Shown piece by piece: positions 1 through 5,148 of a stretch of DNA of 5,200 bases (its first letter is position 1; every line of letters starts with the position of its first letter). This DNA is from Methylomonas sp. GTDB taxonomy: Bacteria; Pseudomonadota; Gammaproteobacteria; Methylococcales; Methylomonadaceae. Made by a program: the position numbers and the translations under genes. Below the pieces are notes generated by a model. That model worked only from the letters and a program-made list of their open reading frames with translations. It was not told the origin of the DNA and made no database searches. Where the stretch lies: assembly GCA_026989715.1 (NCBI GenBank), contig JALSIU010000067.1:1-5200 (forward strand). The letters are read 5' to 3'.

Positions 1-70
1 TTTAAGTATTCTCTTTGTAGGTTCTGTGTCTTGGTGGTGTTTGCAAGTAGGTGATAAATATTTGTAATGT

Positions 71-87
71 TGTCAGCTTTTTTTACA
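71..87 (+). repeat. Distal copy of TGTCAGC-N7-ACA, candidate activator-binding site
   Basis: TGTCAGC at 71-77, then seven T residues, then ACA at 85-87. A second copy with the same spacing lies at 204-220; the two agree at 14 of 17 positions. The outer TGT and ACA are inverted complements, so each copy is a short dyad, as expected for a dimeric regulator. It lies about 230 bp before the inferred transcription start, which is far but still within reach of a sigma-54 enhancer. The role is inferred; chance similarity in AT-rich DNA is possible. Confidence 0.3.
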
Positions 88-196
88 GTTTTTTGGTGGT
101 AAAAAATAGAGGCTTAGAGGGTTTGAAAAGCCATTTTATATATAACTAATTGATATAAAAATATTTTTAGGGTTTTTGGGAAGGTGTGTTCTTGAT

Positions 197-230
197 TTAA
201 GAGTGTCAGCAATTTATACAATACTCTAAA
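197..230 (+). promoter_or_regulatory. Candidate upstream activating sequence (dyad plus TGTCAGC-N7-ACA copy)
   Basis: An imperfect inverted repeat pairs AGAGT (200-204) with ACTCT (223-227), with extra matches outside (TT 197-198 with AA 229-230) and inside (T206 with A221). Nested in it is the second TGTCAGC-N7-ACA copy at 204-220. The dyad centre is about 97 bp upstream of the start predicted from the sigma-54 element, where enhancer-binding proteins usually bind. PEP-CTERM genes in exosortase bacteria are known to be controlled by the PrsK/PrsR two-component system, in which PrsR is a sigma-54 activator. I infer, but cannot show, that this is a PrsR-type site. Confidence 0.4.
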
Positions 231-251
231 GGCGACATGGGATATTTTTTA

Positions 252-264
252 TAACTCATTGTTT
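252..264 (-). promoter_or_regulatory. Candidate IHF-type DNA-bending site
   Basis: Read on the minus strand, the sequence AAACAATGAGTTA fits the IHF consensus WATCAR-N4-TTR with one mismatch (A for T at the third base) and has A/T-rich flanks. It lies between the candidate activator site and the sigma-54 element, where a bend would bring a bound activator to the polymerase. The background is AT-rich, so a chance match is quite possible. Confidence 0.25.
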
Positions 265-283
265 ATAAGTTGTTTATTTTATA

Positions 284-299
284 TGGCATAGTATGTGCT
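284..299 (+). promoter_or_regulatory. Sigma-54 (RpoN) -24/-12 promoter of the PEP-CTERM gene
   Basis: The element reads TGGCATAGTATGTGCT. The invariant GG (285-286) and GC (297-298) are exactly 10 bp apart, as sigma-54 requires, and the sequence fits TGGCAC-N5-TTGCW with two mismatches (T for C, G for T). Initiation would fall near position 310, giving a leader of about 50 nt. Sigma-54 control is a known habit of PEP-CTERM genes. A sigma-70 promoter in the same AT-rich stretch cannot be excluded, but I see no good -35/-10 pair. Confidence 0.6.
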
Positions 300-345
300 T
301 TTATGATTTCGTGTATGCAGTTTGGTTCATACGCAAACAAATTTT

Positions 346-350
346 AGGAG
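346..350 (+). promoter_or_regulatory. Ribosome binding site of the PEP-CTERM gene
   Basis: AGGAG ends 9 nt before the ATG at 360. It is a strong Shine-Dalgarno sequence in an A/T-rich leader and supports that ATG as the start, which is also where the signal peptide begins. Confidence 0.8.
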
Positions 351-359
351 ATTTTTATA

Positions 360-977
360 ATGAAAAAATTAGCATTAGTAGCGAGCGTGGCAGCTCTTTC
401 GCTTGGTCTAAGCACTCAAGCAAACGCAGCTTTTATTAACGGCTCAATATCTTTTAGCGGTGGTCTTGATCCTGTTGCTTTACTTGATGTTGTTTCACCA
501 TTGACAACTTTTACCCCTGATGTTCTTGCATTGGCGAGTGGTTCTACTGGTGATTTAGCTGGTTCAAATGGAATAGCAAGTGTCTTTCCTTTTTCTGCAA
601 CTGATAGTAACGTTGTTATTTTTACAGCTGGTGCCTTCACGTATACGTTATTGCTTGGTCAAAACCTAAGTCCAGTTGCTCTTACCTGTGATGCTACTGG
701 TCTTTGTACTGATTCTATTGCTCTAGATATTTCTGGTAGTGTAACTGGTGGTGGCTTTAGTTCAACTGCTTTTGCGGGTACTTATACTGCAAATGGTTCA
801 TGTCAAGGTCCTGCTAATGGCAGTTCTTGTACTTCGAACCGTACAGCAAGCTGGTCTTCTTCGATTACTGCTCTTGGTATAAACGTACCACCACCAGCAA
901 TTCCTGAGCCTGCAACTATTGCCTTGTTGGCAGTTGGTCTAATTGGTGCTGGTGCAGCTCGTCGTAAAGCAAAATAA
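360..977 (+). CDS. PEP-CTERM sorting domain protein, secreted
   Basis: This 205-residue protein is expected to be exported and then recognised at its C terminus by an exosortase. Residues 1-23 are a Sec signal peptide (MKKLALVASV, hydrophobic core, ANA cleavage site). Residues 24-180 are rich in Gly, Ser, Thr and Ala with no Lys or Glu and a single Arg (R161). Four cysteines (110, 116, 148, 157) could form two disulfides in the periplasm. The C terminus is a textbook PEP-CTERM signal: a VPPP linker, the PEP motif at 182-184, a hydrophobic segment at about 185-200 and a basic RRKAK tail. Codons end strongly in T (GGT, GCT, GTT, ACT), suggesting high expression. It has a good ribosome binding site and a sigma-54-type promoter. 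Such proteins are associated with exopolysaccharide and floc or biofilm matrix; the exact function of this one is unknown. No exosortase lies in the window. The middle domain matches nothing I recognise. Confidence 0.93.
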   Translation: MKKLALVASVAALSLGLSTQANAAFINGSISFSGGLDPVALLDVVSPLTTFTPDVLALASGSTGDLAGSNGIASVFPFSATDSNVVIFTAGAFTYTLLLGQNLSPVALTCDATGLCTDSIALDISGSVTGGGFSSTAFAGTYTANGSCQGPANGSSCTSNRTASWSSSITALGINVPPPAIPEPATIALLAVGLIGAGAARRKAK

Positions 978-978
978 T

Positions 979-988
979 GCTATATAGC
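979..988. repeat. Perfect 10-bp palindrome after the PEP-CTERM stop
   Basis: GCTATATAGC begins one base after the TAA stop at 975-977. It is self-complementary, but too short and AT-rich, and lacks a following T-run on the plus strand, to count as a terminator alone. On the minus strand it is followed by ATTATTTT, so it might contribute weakly to ending mnmE transcripts. Confidence 0.35.
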
Positions 989-1008
989 GTTTAATCTTGC
1001 TGTTAGTT

Positions 1009-1049
1009 ATGGTGGTGAGTCTTTTTCTGTATTAAGGGCTCATTGCCAT
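1009..1049 (+). terminator. Candidate 3' hairpin of the PEP-CTERM transcript
   Basis: The arm at 1009-1021 (ATGGTGGTGAGTC) can pair along all 13 positions with the arm at 1037-1049 (GGCTCATTGCCAT) if four G-U wobbles are allowed, around a 15-nt loop beginning TTTTT. Because of the wobbles the structure forms only in plus-strand RNA; the minus-strand copy would have four mismatches. A pyrimidine-rich stretch follows, but no clean U-tract, so this may be a transcript-end stabiliser or weak terminator rather than a classical intrinsic terminator. Confidence 0.4.
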
Positions 1050-1090
1050 GCTATCCTCTCCTCTTCTTGTATCGTTGTTTTGGCTAAGTT

Positions 1091-2437
1091 TTACTTACCT
1101 ATACAAAACGAACTAAAAATCTTACCCAATAAATCATCCGAGCTAAATTCGCCCGTAATGTCAGCTAAATAATTTTGAGCTTGCCTTAAGTCTTCGGCGA
1201 CTAATTCGCCGGCTTGGTGCTGTTGTAATTGTGTTAGTGCATTTTGTACGTATGTCAATGCAGTGTTGAGGGCTTCTATATGCCTGCGTCTGGCAATAAA
1301 GATATTGTCCGCCGCGCCTGTAAACCCCATGCTGTGTTTTAAGTGCTCGGTCAGTAAGTCCATGCCGATACCTTTTTTTATGGAAAGATATATTTGCGTA
1401 CCATGCTGATTTTCAATTAATTCAGGTTGGATATTTAATAAATCAATTTTATTGTAAATTTTGGTGATGCTGATATTTTTAGGCAAGGAGGCTAAAATAC
1501 TTTCCGACTCAGGGTTATTGGCATCAATTAATAATAATATTTTATCGGCTTTTTGTATTTCGGCATGAGCGCGACGCACGCCTTCTTGCTCAATGGCATT
1601 GTCGGATTCGCGTAAACCTGCGGTGTCGATAATATGCAGGGGCATGCCGTCAATTTGAATGCGCTCTTTGAGCACGTCGCGGGTGGTACCGGCGATATCG
1701 GTGACAATAGCTGCTTCATGACCTGCCAAGGCATTTAACAGGCTGGATTTACCGGCGTTGGGCTTACCGGCGAGCACAACGGTCATGCCGTCACGCAGTA
1801 GTCGCCCTTGTTGTGCGGTGGCGAGAATATTTTGTATGGCTTCTAGTAAGCGCAGGACTCTATTTTCAACAATGCCATCAGTTAAAAAATCAATTTCTTC
1901 ATCAACAAAATCAATCGCCGCTTCCACATAAATTCTAAGTTCAATTAGTTCTTCAACCAGTTCATTGACTTGTTTGGAAAATACGCCTTGCATGGATTTT
2001 TGTGCAGAACGAGCAGATTGTTCGGTGCTACTTTCGATTAAATCGGCAATGGCTTCGGCTTGTGCTAAATCTATTTTTCCATTTAGAAACGCACGTTCAG
2101 AGAATTCGCCGGGATTAGCCAGGCGACAGCCTAAGGTAATAATGCGTTTAAGTAACATATCTAAGATGATGGCACCGCCATGCCCTTGTATCTCTACAAC
2201 ATCTTCGCCTGTAAAGGAGTTGGGGTTGGGAAAGAATAATGCTATACCTGAGTCGATTATTTCATCTTGCGCATCATAAAAAGAAGCGTAATGCGCATAG
2301 CGTGCTTGCAGTGGTTTGCGGAGTAGTTTTTGTGCTATGTCGATAGCTTGATGGCCAGATATTCGAATGATGCCGACTCCGCCGTTTCCAGGCGGGGTGG
2401 CAATGGCGGCAATGGTGTCTGGATGAGAAATATGCAT
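1091..2437 (-). CDS. mnmE: tRNA uridine-5-carboxymethylaminomethyl modification GTPase MnmE (TrmE)
   Basis: MnmE works with MnmG to install (carboxymethyl)aminomethyl groups at C5 of wobble uridine 34 in certain tRNAs, using GTP and a folate one-carbon donor. The 448-residue length is usual for the family. The N-terminal folate-binding domain opens with the conserved DTIAAIATPPG and GGVGIIRISG (about residues 7-28). A helical domain surrounds the inserted G domain, which shows G1 GKPNAGKS (224-231), the G2 region AGTTRD (249-254), G3 DTAG (271-274) and G4 NKID (329-332). The protein ends in FCIGK (444-448), with the essential C-terminal cysteine at 445. The start at 2437 places the conserved N terminus correctly, though the leader is pyrimidine-rich and has no Shine-Dalgarno sequence. 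It lies downstream of yidC, as in E. coli, but a strong terminator separates them, so it probably has its own promoter, which I could not identify. The adjacent PEP-CTERM gene is convergent. Confidence 0.97.
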   Translation of the reverse strand: MHISHPDTIAAIATPPGNGGVGIIRISGHQAIDIAQKLLRKPLQARYAHYASFYDAQDEIIDSGIALFFPNPNSFTGEDVVEIQGHGGAIILDMLLKRIITLGCRLANPGEFSERAFLNGKIDLAQAEAIADLIESSTEQSARSAQKSMQGVFSKQVNELVEELIELRIYVEAAIDFVDEEIDFLTDGIVENRVLRLLEAIQNILATAQQGRLLRDGMTVVLAGKPNAGKSSLLNALAGHEAAIVTDIAGTTRDVLKERIQIDGMPLHIIDTAGLRESDNAIEQEGVRRAHAEIQKADKILLLIDANNPESESILASLPKNISITKIYNKIDLLNIQPELIENQHGTQIYLSIKKGIGMDLLTEHLKHSMGFTGAADNIFIARRRHIEALNTALTYVQNALTQLQQHQAGELVAEDLRQAQNYLADITGEFSSDDLLGKIFSSFCIGK

Positions 2438-2565
2438 GGTCTGTGGGGAAAAAAAGGGTTAGATAGTCTGGTCTGTTTTTGGGTATGTAGCACGCTTCTA
2501 TGGCAGGTTGTGGGTGGGGTATGCTCCCCGGCATGTTGCGCTTGAGTATTTAATGGTTTTTCGAT
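2438..2565 (-). promoter_or_regulatory. mnmE leader region, promoter not resolved
   Basis: Since a terminator closes the yidC transcript just upstream, these roughly 130 bp should contain the mnmE promoter. I found no convincing -35/-10 pair on the minus strand. The leader ends in an unusual pyrimidine tract (CCC, seven T, CCCC) directly before ACAGACC and the ATG, with no Shine-Dalgarno sequence. A small GGGG-N6-CCCC inverted repeat lies at 2516-2529. Initiation may depend on ribosomal protein S1 or an unstructured leader; that is inference. Confidence 0.3.
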
Positions 2566-2602
2566 AAAAAAAGCCGAATCGTTGTTGCTGGATTCGGCTT
2601 TT
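2566..2602 (-). terminator. Intrinsic terminator of the rpmH-rnpA-yidD-yidC operon
   Basis: A perfect 12-bp stem, AAAAGCCGAATC (2569-2580) with GATTCGGCTTTT (2591-2602), encloses a 10-nt loop. Read on the minus strand it is followed by a run of seven T (2566-2572, partly in the stem). It lies 27 bp past the yidC stop. Plus-strand RNA forms the same stem but has only four U after it, so any bidirectional activity would be weak. Confidence 0.88.
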
Positions 2603-2628
2603 GGTGTGCGCTCCTAGGAAAAGGAGGC

Positions 2629-4251
2629 TTAGGTTTTGCCCACAATCTTGTTGGTGATATACCACTGTTGTAGGATAGAGAGTGAGTTATTGGTTACCCA
2701 GTATAAAACTAGCCCGGCAGGGAAGAATAAGAAGAATACCGTAAATACAATCGGGAACATGCGCATAATCTTAGCTTGTAGAGGGTCTACAGGTGCAGGG
2801 TTAAGGCGTTGTTGAATGTACATGGTAATTCCCATTATCACGGGTAGTACAAAATAGGGATCTTTGACGGCCAAATCTTGTACCCATAAGATAAAAGGGG
2901 CTTGTCTTAATTCAACCGTTTCAATGAGCACCCAGTAGAGCGAAATAAATACCGGAATTTGTACCATAATGGGTAAACAACCGCCCATGGGGTTTACTTT
3001 TTCCCGACGGTATAAATCCATCATTTCTTGGTTGAAGCGTTGCCTGTCTTCGCCAAAGTTTTCTTTTAATTCAGCTAAGCGTGGTTGTAGTTTGCGCATT
3101 TTCGCCATTGATTTGTAACTGGCGGCTGATAAAGGAAAAAATAAGGCTTTAATACAAAGTGTGACCCCCATAATGGCAAAGCCCCAGTTGCTAACGACAT
3201 TATCATGAATCCAGTTCAGTAGTGCGTAAATCGGTTTGCCGATAATGGTTAGCCAACTATAGTCAACCGTAAGTTCAAGACCCGGCGCAACGGCTTCCAT
3301 CATCGGCTGAATTTTAGGGCCGATAAAGAGTTTGCTGTCAAATTGCGTGCTACTGTTGGCGGGGACGGTGATTGCATTGGAATAAGAGCCAATCACAAAG
3401 CGAGAGTTACTAAGCTCTTTGGTAAAATAGTGTTGTTCTTCTGTAGCAGGTGGTACCCATGCCGTTGCAAAGTAATGTTGAATCATTGCAGACCAACCGC
3501 CAACCGTTGTGACTTTTAGGTCTTGCTCGGCCATATCTTCAAATTCAAGTTTTTGGTATTTATCTTCTTCAGTGTAAACGACCGCTCCGGAAAAGGTACG
3601 GATAAAGGTGTTGCCTTTGCCGTCTGAGTGCGGCACTCTGAGCAATTGCGTGTATTGTCTACCCGTCCAGTTGGCGCTGGAGTTGTTGTCAACTTTTTGC
3701 GCTAATTCGATAACATAGCTGCCACGATGGAATGTGTAGGTTTTTGTGTAACGGAGGCCTTTATTATCGGTCCACGTTAGCGGCACAACAAGCGTATCTT
3801 CACCTGGAGCCAATGTATATGCGTTTTTAGCGGCTGTTAATTCAACATTATGATTAGGCAGTTTGCTGGAGGCTCCCGCGCTTAATAAACCACTTTGTCC
3901 TAAGAATAGTTGCTCAGGCGCACTGTTTAATAAGCGCACTTTAGCCTCTTCACCTTTAACGACCGGATAGTCTAAAAGGTCTAAGTTGCTTAATGTGCCG
4001 CCTTTAATGTCGATTTCTAATTGATAAACATCGGTTGTTACTTTGATGCTTTGGTTGGCTGCAACCTCGTCAAAAGGGAGGCCGGATTCGTTAAAATCAT
4101 TTGTTGTACCCGTATTAATGGGGTTGCCGTTTGCATCGACTGTTTGGGTGATGCCTTCAGGCTTCGGACCGTAGTCCTCTTGCCATGCTTCCCATAGCAT
4201 TAATGAAATCATCGACAGAATGACGATGAGTACAAACCTTATATTCTCCAT
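2629..4251 (-). CDS. yidC: Membrane protein insertase YidC (Oxa1 family)
   Basis: YidC inserts and folds inner-membrane proteins, alone or with SecYEG. At 540 residues it has the long gram-negative form (E. coli 548). An N-terminal membrane anchor spans about residues 4-20; a large periplasmic beta-rich domain follows to about 335; then come the conserved core membrane helices: about 345-372, 423-444, 465-482 and a closing pair within 498-530. The cytoplasmic hairpin (SMAKMRKLQP, 381-390, to KVNPMGGCLP, 418-427) and the signatures VELRQAPF (446-453) and FPAGLVLYW (510-518) are clear. The hydrophilic-groove basic residue (Arg366 in E. coli) aligns with Lys368 here, a conservative change I recall from Pseudomonas-type YidC. 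The C terminus is short (NKIVGKT). The start lies 2 nt after the yidD stop with only a weak GGTAAG upstream, so translation is probably coupled. An intrinsic terminator follows the gene. Confidence 0.97.
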   Translation of the reverse strand: MENIRFVLIVILSMISLMLWEAWQEDYGPKPEGITQTVDANGNPINTGTTNDFNESGLPFDEVAANQSIKVTTDVYQLEIDIKGGTLSNLDLLDYPVVKGEEAKVRLLNSAPEQLFLGQSGLLSAGASSKLPNHNVELTAAKNAYTLAPGEDTLVVPLTWTDNKGLRYTKTYTFHRGSYVIELAQKVDNNSSANWTGRQYTQLLRVPHSDGKGNTFIRTFSGAVVYTEEDKYQKLEFEDMAEQDLKVTTVGGWSAMIQHYFATAWVPPATEEQHYFTKELSNSRFVIGSYSNAITVPANSSTQFDSKLFIGPKIQPMMEAVAPGLELTVDYSWLTIIGKPIYALLNWIHDNVVSNWGFAIMGVTLCIKALFFPLSAASYKSMAKMRKLQPRLAELKENFGEDRQRFNQEMMDLYRREKVNPMGGCLPIMVQIPVFISLYWVLIETVELRQAPFILWVQDLAVKDPYFVLPVIMGITMYIQQRLNPAPVDPLQAKIMRMFPIVFTVFFLFFPAGLVLYWVTNNSLSILQQWYITNKIVGKT

Positions 4252-4253
4252 TT

Positions 4254-4481
4254 TTACTTACCAACTTTTTTGGGTACTGGATCATCCATATCACCTTGAT
4301 AAAAAGGGTGACAGCGGAGTAATCGTTTTATTGTGAGATAGGAGCCTTTTATTGCGCCATGCAGATTAATGGCTTGCATGGCATAGCTCGAACAAGAGGG
4401 GTGAAAGCGACAATTGCTTCCCAGCAAAGGACTTATAAAGTATTTATAAAATCTGAGTAGGGCTATGAGCAGGGTGCGCAT
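4254..4481 (-). CDS. yidD: Membrane protein insertion efficiency factor YidD
   Basis: YidD is a small membrane-associated protein that helps YidC-dependent insertion of inner-membrane proteins. The 75-residue length is typical. An amphipathic or hydrophobic N terminus (MRTLLIALLRFYKYFISPLL) precedes the family signature CRFHPSCSSYA at 24-34, with Cys24 and Cys30, then RCHP at 56-59 with Cys57, and the C-terminal DDPVP at 66-70. Its first 19 nt overlap the end of rnpA in another frame, and its stop is 2 nt before yidC. There is no strong Shine-Dalgarno sequence at its ATG, so it likely depends on ribosomes arriving from rnpA. The position between rnpA and yidC is the standard one for this gene. 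Confidence 0.95.
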   Translation of the reverse strand: MRTLLIALLRFYKYFISPLLGSNCRFHPSCSSYAMQAINLHGAIKGSYLTIKRLLRCHPFYQGDMDDPVPKKVGK

Positions 4482-4831
4482 TTTTTCATTAATTTAAGCC
4501 AATGTTTATTGAGAGAGGCTTGTAGTGTTTTAGAGTCTGCTGTTGCAGCATCCCTGCGTGCAGTAATAACAAAATCAAGAGGATAAATCTCTTGTTGTTG
4601 TAATCTGAAGCTTTCCCGGGCAGATCGTTTGATTCTATTTCTGTCAACGGCACGTTTGATATGTTTTTTTGCTATGGCAAGCCCTAAACGCGGGTGCTCT
4701 AGCTCATTAACAATGGCCAGTACTGTAAAATATTTATCAGTTGATCTTTCCGGTTTAGCAAAAACACGTTTAAATTCTGCGGGTTCTCTTAACCGTACGG
4801 ATGGTGGAAAACGAGCGACTTTCTGTGTCAA
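4463..4831 (-). CDS. rnpA: Ribonuclease P protein component, TTG start
   Basis: RnpA is the protein cofactor of RNase P; it binds the catalytic RNA and helps position precursor tRNAs for 5' maturation. The 122-residue product is of normal length. It has the expected N-terminal region (RFPPSVRLREPAEFKRVFAK), the HPRLGLAIAKK segment (46-56) and the signature RNRIKRSARESFR (64-76) containing the RNR motif. The start is decided by the sequence: TTG at 4831-4829 follows the in-frame rpmH TAA by one codon (AAA), and no other ATG, GTG or TTG codon occurs in frame until deep in the protein. No Shine-Dalgarno sequence stands before it, so termination-reinitiation after rpmH is likely. The 3' end overlaps yidD by 19 nt. 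Confidence 0.96.
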   Translation of the reverse strand: MTQKVARFPPSVRLREPAEFKRVFAKPERSTDKYFTVLAIVNELEHPRLGLAIAKKHIKRAVDRNRIKRSARESFRLQQQEIYPLDFVITARRDAATADSKTLQASLNKHWLKLMKKCAPCS

Positions 4832-4834
4832 TTT

Positions 4835-4969
4835 TTATAGTGCCAGTGTGTGACGACCTTTTGCTCTACGAGCGTTGATTACTTTGCGACCGCCTTTGGT
4901 GGCCATTCTTGCGCGAAAGCCGTGTGTACGAGCGCGTTTGATTTTGCTGGGTTGAAAGGTTCTTTTCAT
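4835..4969 (-). CDS. rpmH: 50S ribosomal protein L34
   Basis: L34 is a small, very basic protein of the large ribosomal subunit. The translation is 44 residues, the usual bacterial gamma/beta length: it starts MKRTFQPSKIKRARTHGFRA, continues RMATKGGRKVINARRAKGR and ends HTLAL. Nearly every position is a family-conserved one. It is the first gene of the operon, with a strong AAGGAG ribosome binding site 7 nt before the ATG and a near-consensus sigma-70 promoter about 60 bp upstream. Its TAA stop is in frame with, and 3 nt from, the rnpA TTG start, giving tight linkage between ribosome and RNase P synthesis. Confidence 0.97.
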   Translation of the reverse strand: MKRTFQPSKIKRARTHGFRARMATKGGRKVINARRAKGRHTLAL

Positions 4970-4976
4970 TGTAAGG

Positions 4977-4982
4977 CTCCTT
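4977..4982 (-). promoter_or_regulatory. Ribosome binding site of rpmH
   Basis: AAGGAG on the minus strand lies 7 nt before the rpmH ATG. It is the only strong Shine-Dalgarno sequence I find among the five minus-strand genes, consistent with the later operon genes being translated by coupling. Confidence 0.85.
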
Positions 4983-5027
4983 GAGATCCTAAAATAAGAG
5001 GTGAAAAATTGAGTAAAAAGATTGAGA

Positions 5028-5056
5028 ATTGTATGAAATTATTGACTATTTGTCAA
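5028..5056 (-). promoter_or_regulatory. Sigma-70 promoter of the rpmH operon
   Basis: On the minus strand a perfect -35 TTGACA (5056-5051) is followed after exactly 17 bp by TACAAT (5033-5028), one base from the -10 consensus. Initiation should occur near 5021, giving an untranslated leader of about 50 nt. Such a strong promoter suits a ribosomal protein operon and would drive rpmH, rnpA, yidD and yidC to the terminator at 2566-2602. Confidence 0.9.
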
Positions 5057-5057
5057 T
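5041..5057. repeat. Inverted repeat overlapping the -35 box of the rpmH promoter
   Basis: ATTGAC (5041-5046) and GTCAAT (5052-5057) form a perfect 6-bp dyad around TATTT. The right arm contains the -35 hexamer, so a dimeric protein bound here would block the promoter. It may also be an accident of having two TTGAC-like words close together. Confidence 0.4.
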
Positions 5058-5148
5058 CATTGTTGCTGAGAGGTGAGTGGGTAAGTATTTGATTATGGGT
5101 GTGCCGGCTATTTGTTTTGCTTGGGGTGTATTTAATGCATTGGTGGAT

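Larger units (their letters stand above)
1..283. other. AT-rich intergenic region upstream of the PEP-CTERM gene, no credible gene
   Basis: Stops are frequent in all frames and I see no start with a ribosome binding site that opens a plausible protein. The sequence is AT-rich with G/T bias on the plus strand. It holds two TGTCAGC-N7-ACA copies, an imperfect dyad around 197-230, an 11-bp-spaced direct repeat of TTGTTTAT (259-266 and 270-277), and a weak hairpin (GGCTT 111-115 with AAGCC 128-132, then ATTTTAT). The hairpin could be the terminator of a gene lying left of the window. I read most of this region as the regulatory leader of the gene at 360. Confidence 0.6.

Noticed and set aside
111..132. 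GGCTT/AAGCC hairpin followed by ATTTTAT as an intrinsic terminator
   Set aside because: A five-pair stem with a 12-nt loop and no proper T-tract is weak, and no gene end is visible to its left within the window.
416..640. 74-codon minus-strand open frame inside the PEP-CTERM gene
   Set aside because: It is a shadow of a clear signal-peptide-to-PEP-CTERM gene on the other strand, with no independent support.
1965..2279. 104-codon plus-strand open frame within mnmE
   Set aside because: It is the antisense shadow of conserved MnmE coding sequence; its product has no recognisable family features.
2516..2529. GGGG-N6-CCCC inverted repeat in the mnmE leader
   Set aside because: Only four pairs, no T-run and no wider symmetry; too little to call a regulatory hairpin.
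2274..2545. Open frames on both strands over the mnmE start and leader
   Set aside because: They are out-of-frame readings of the mnmE N terminus plus noncoding leader; the products look random.
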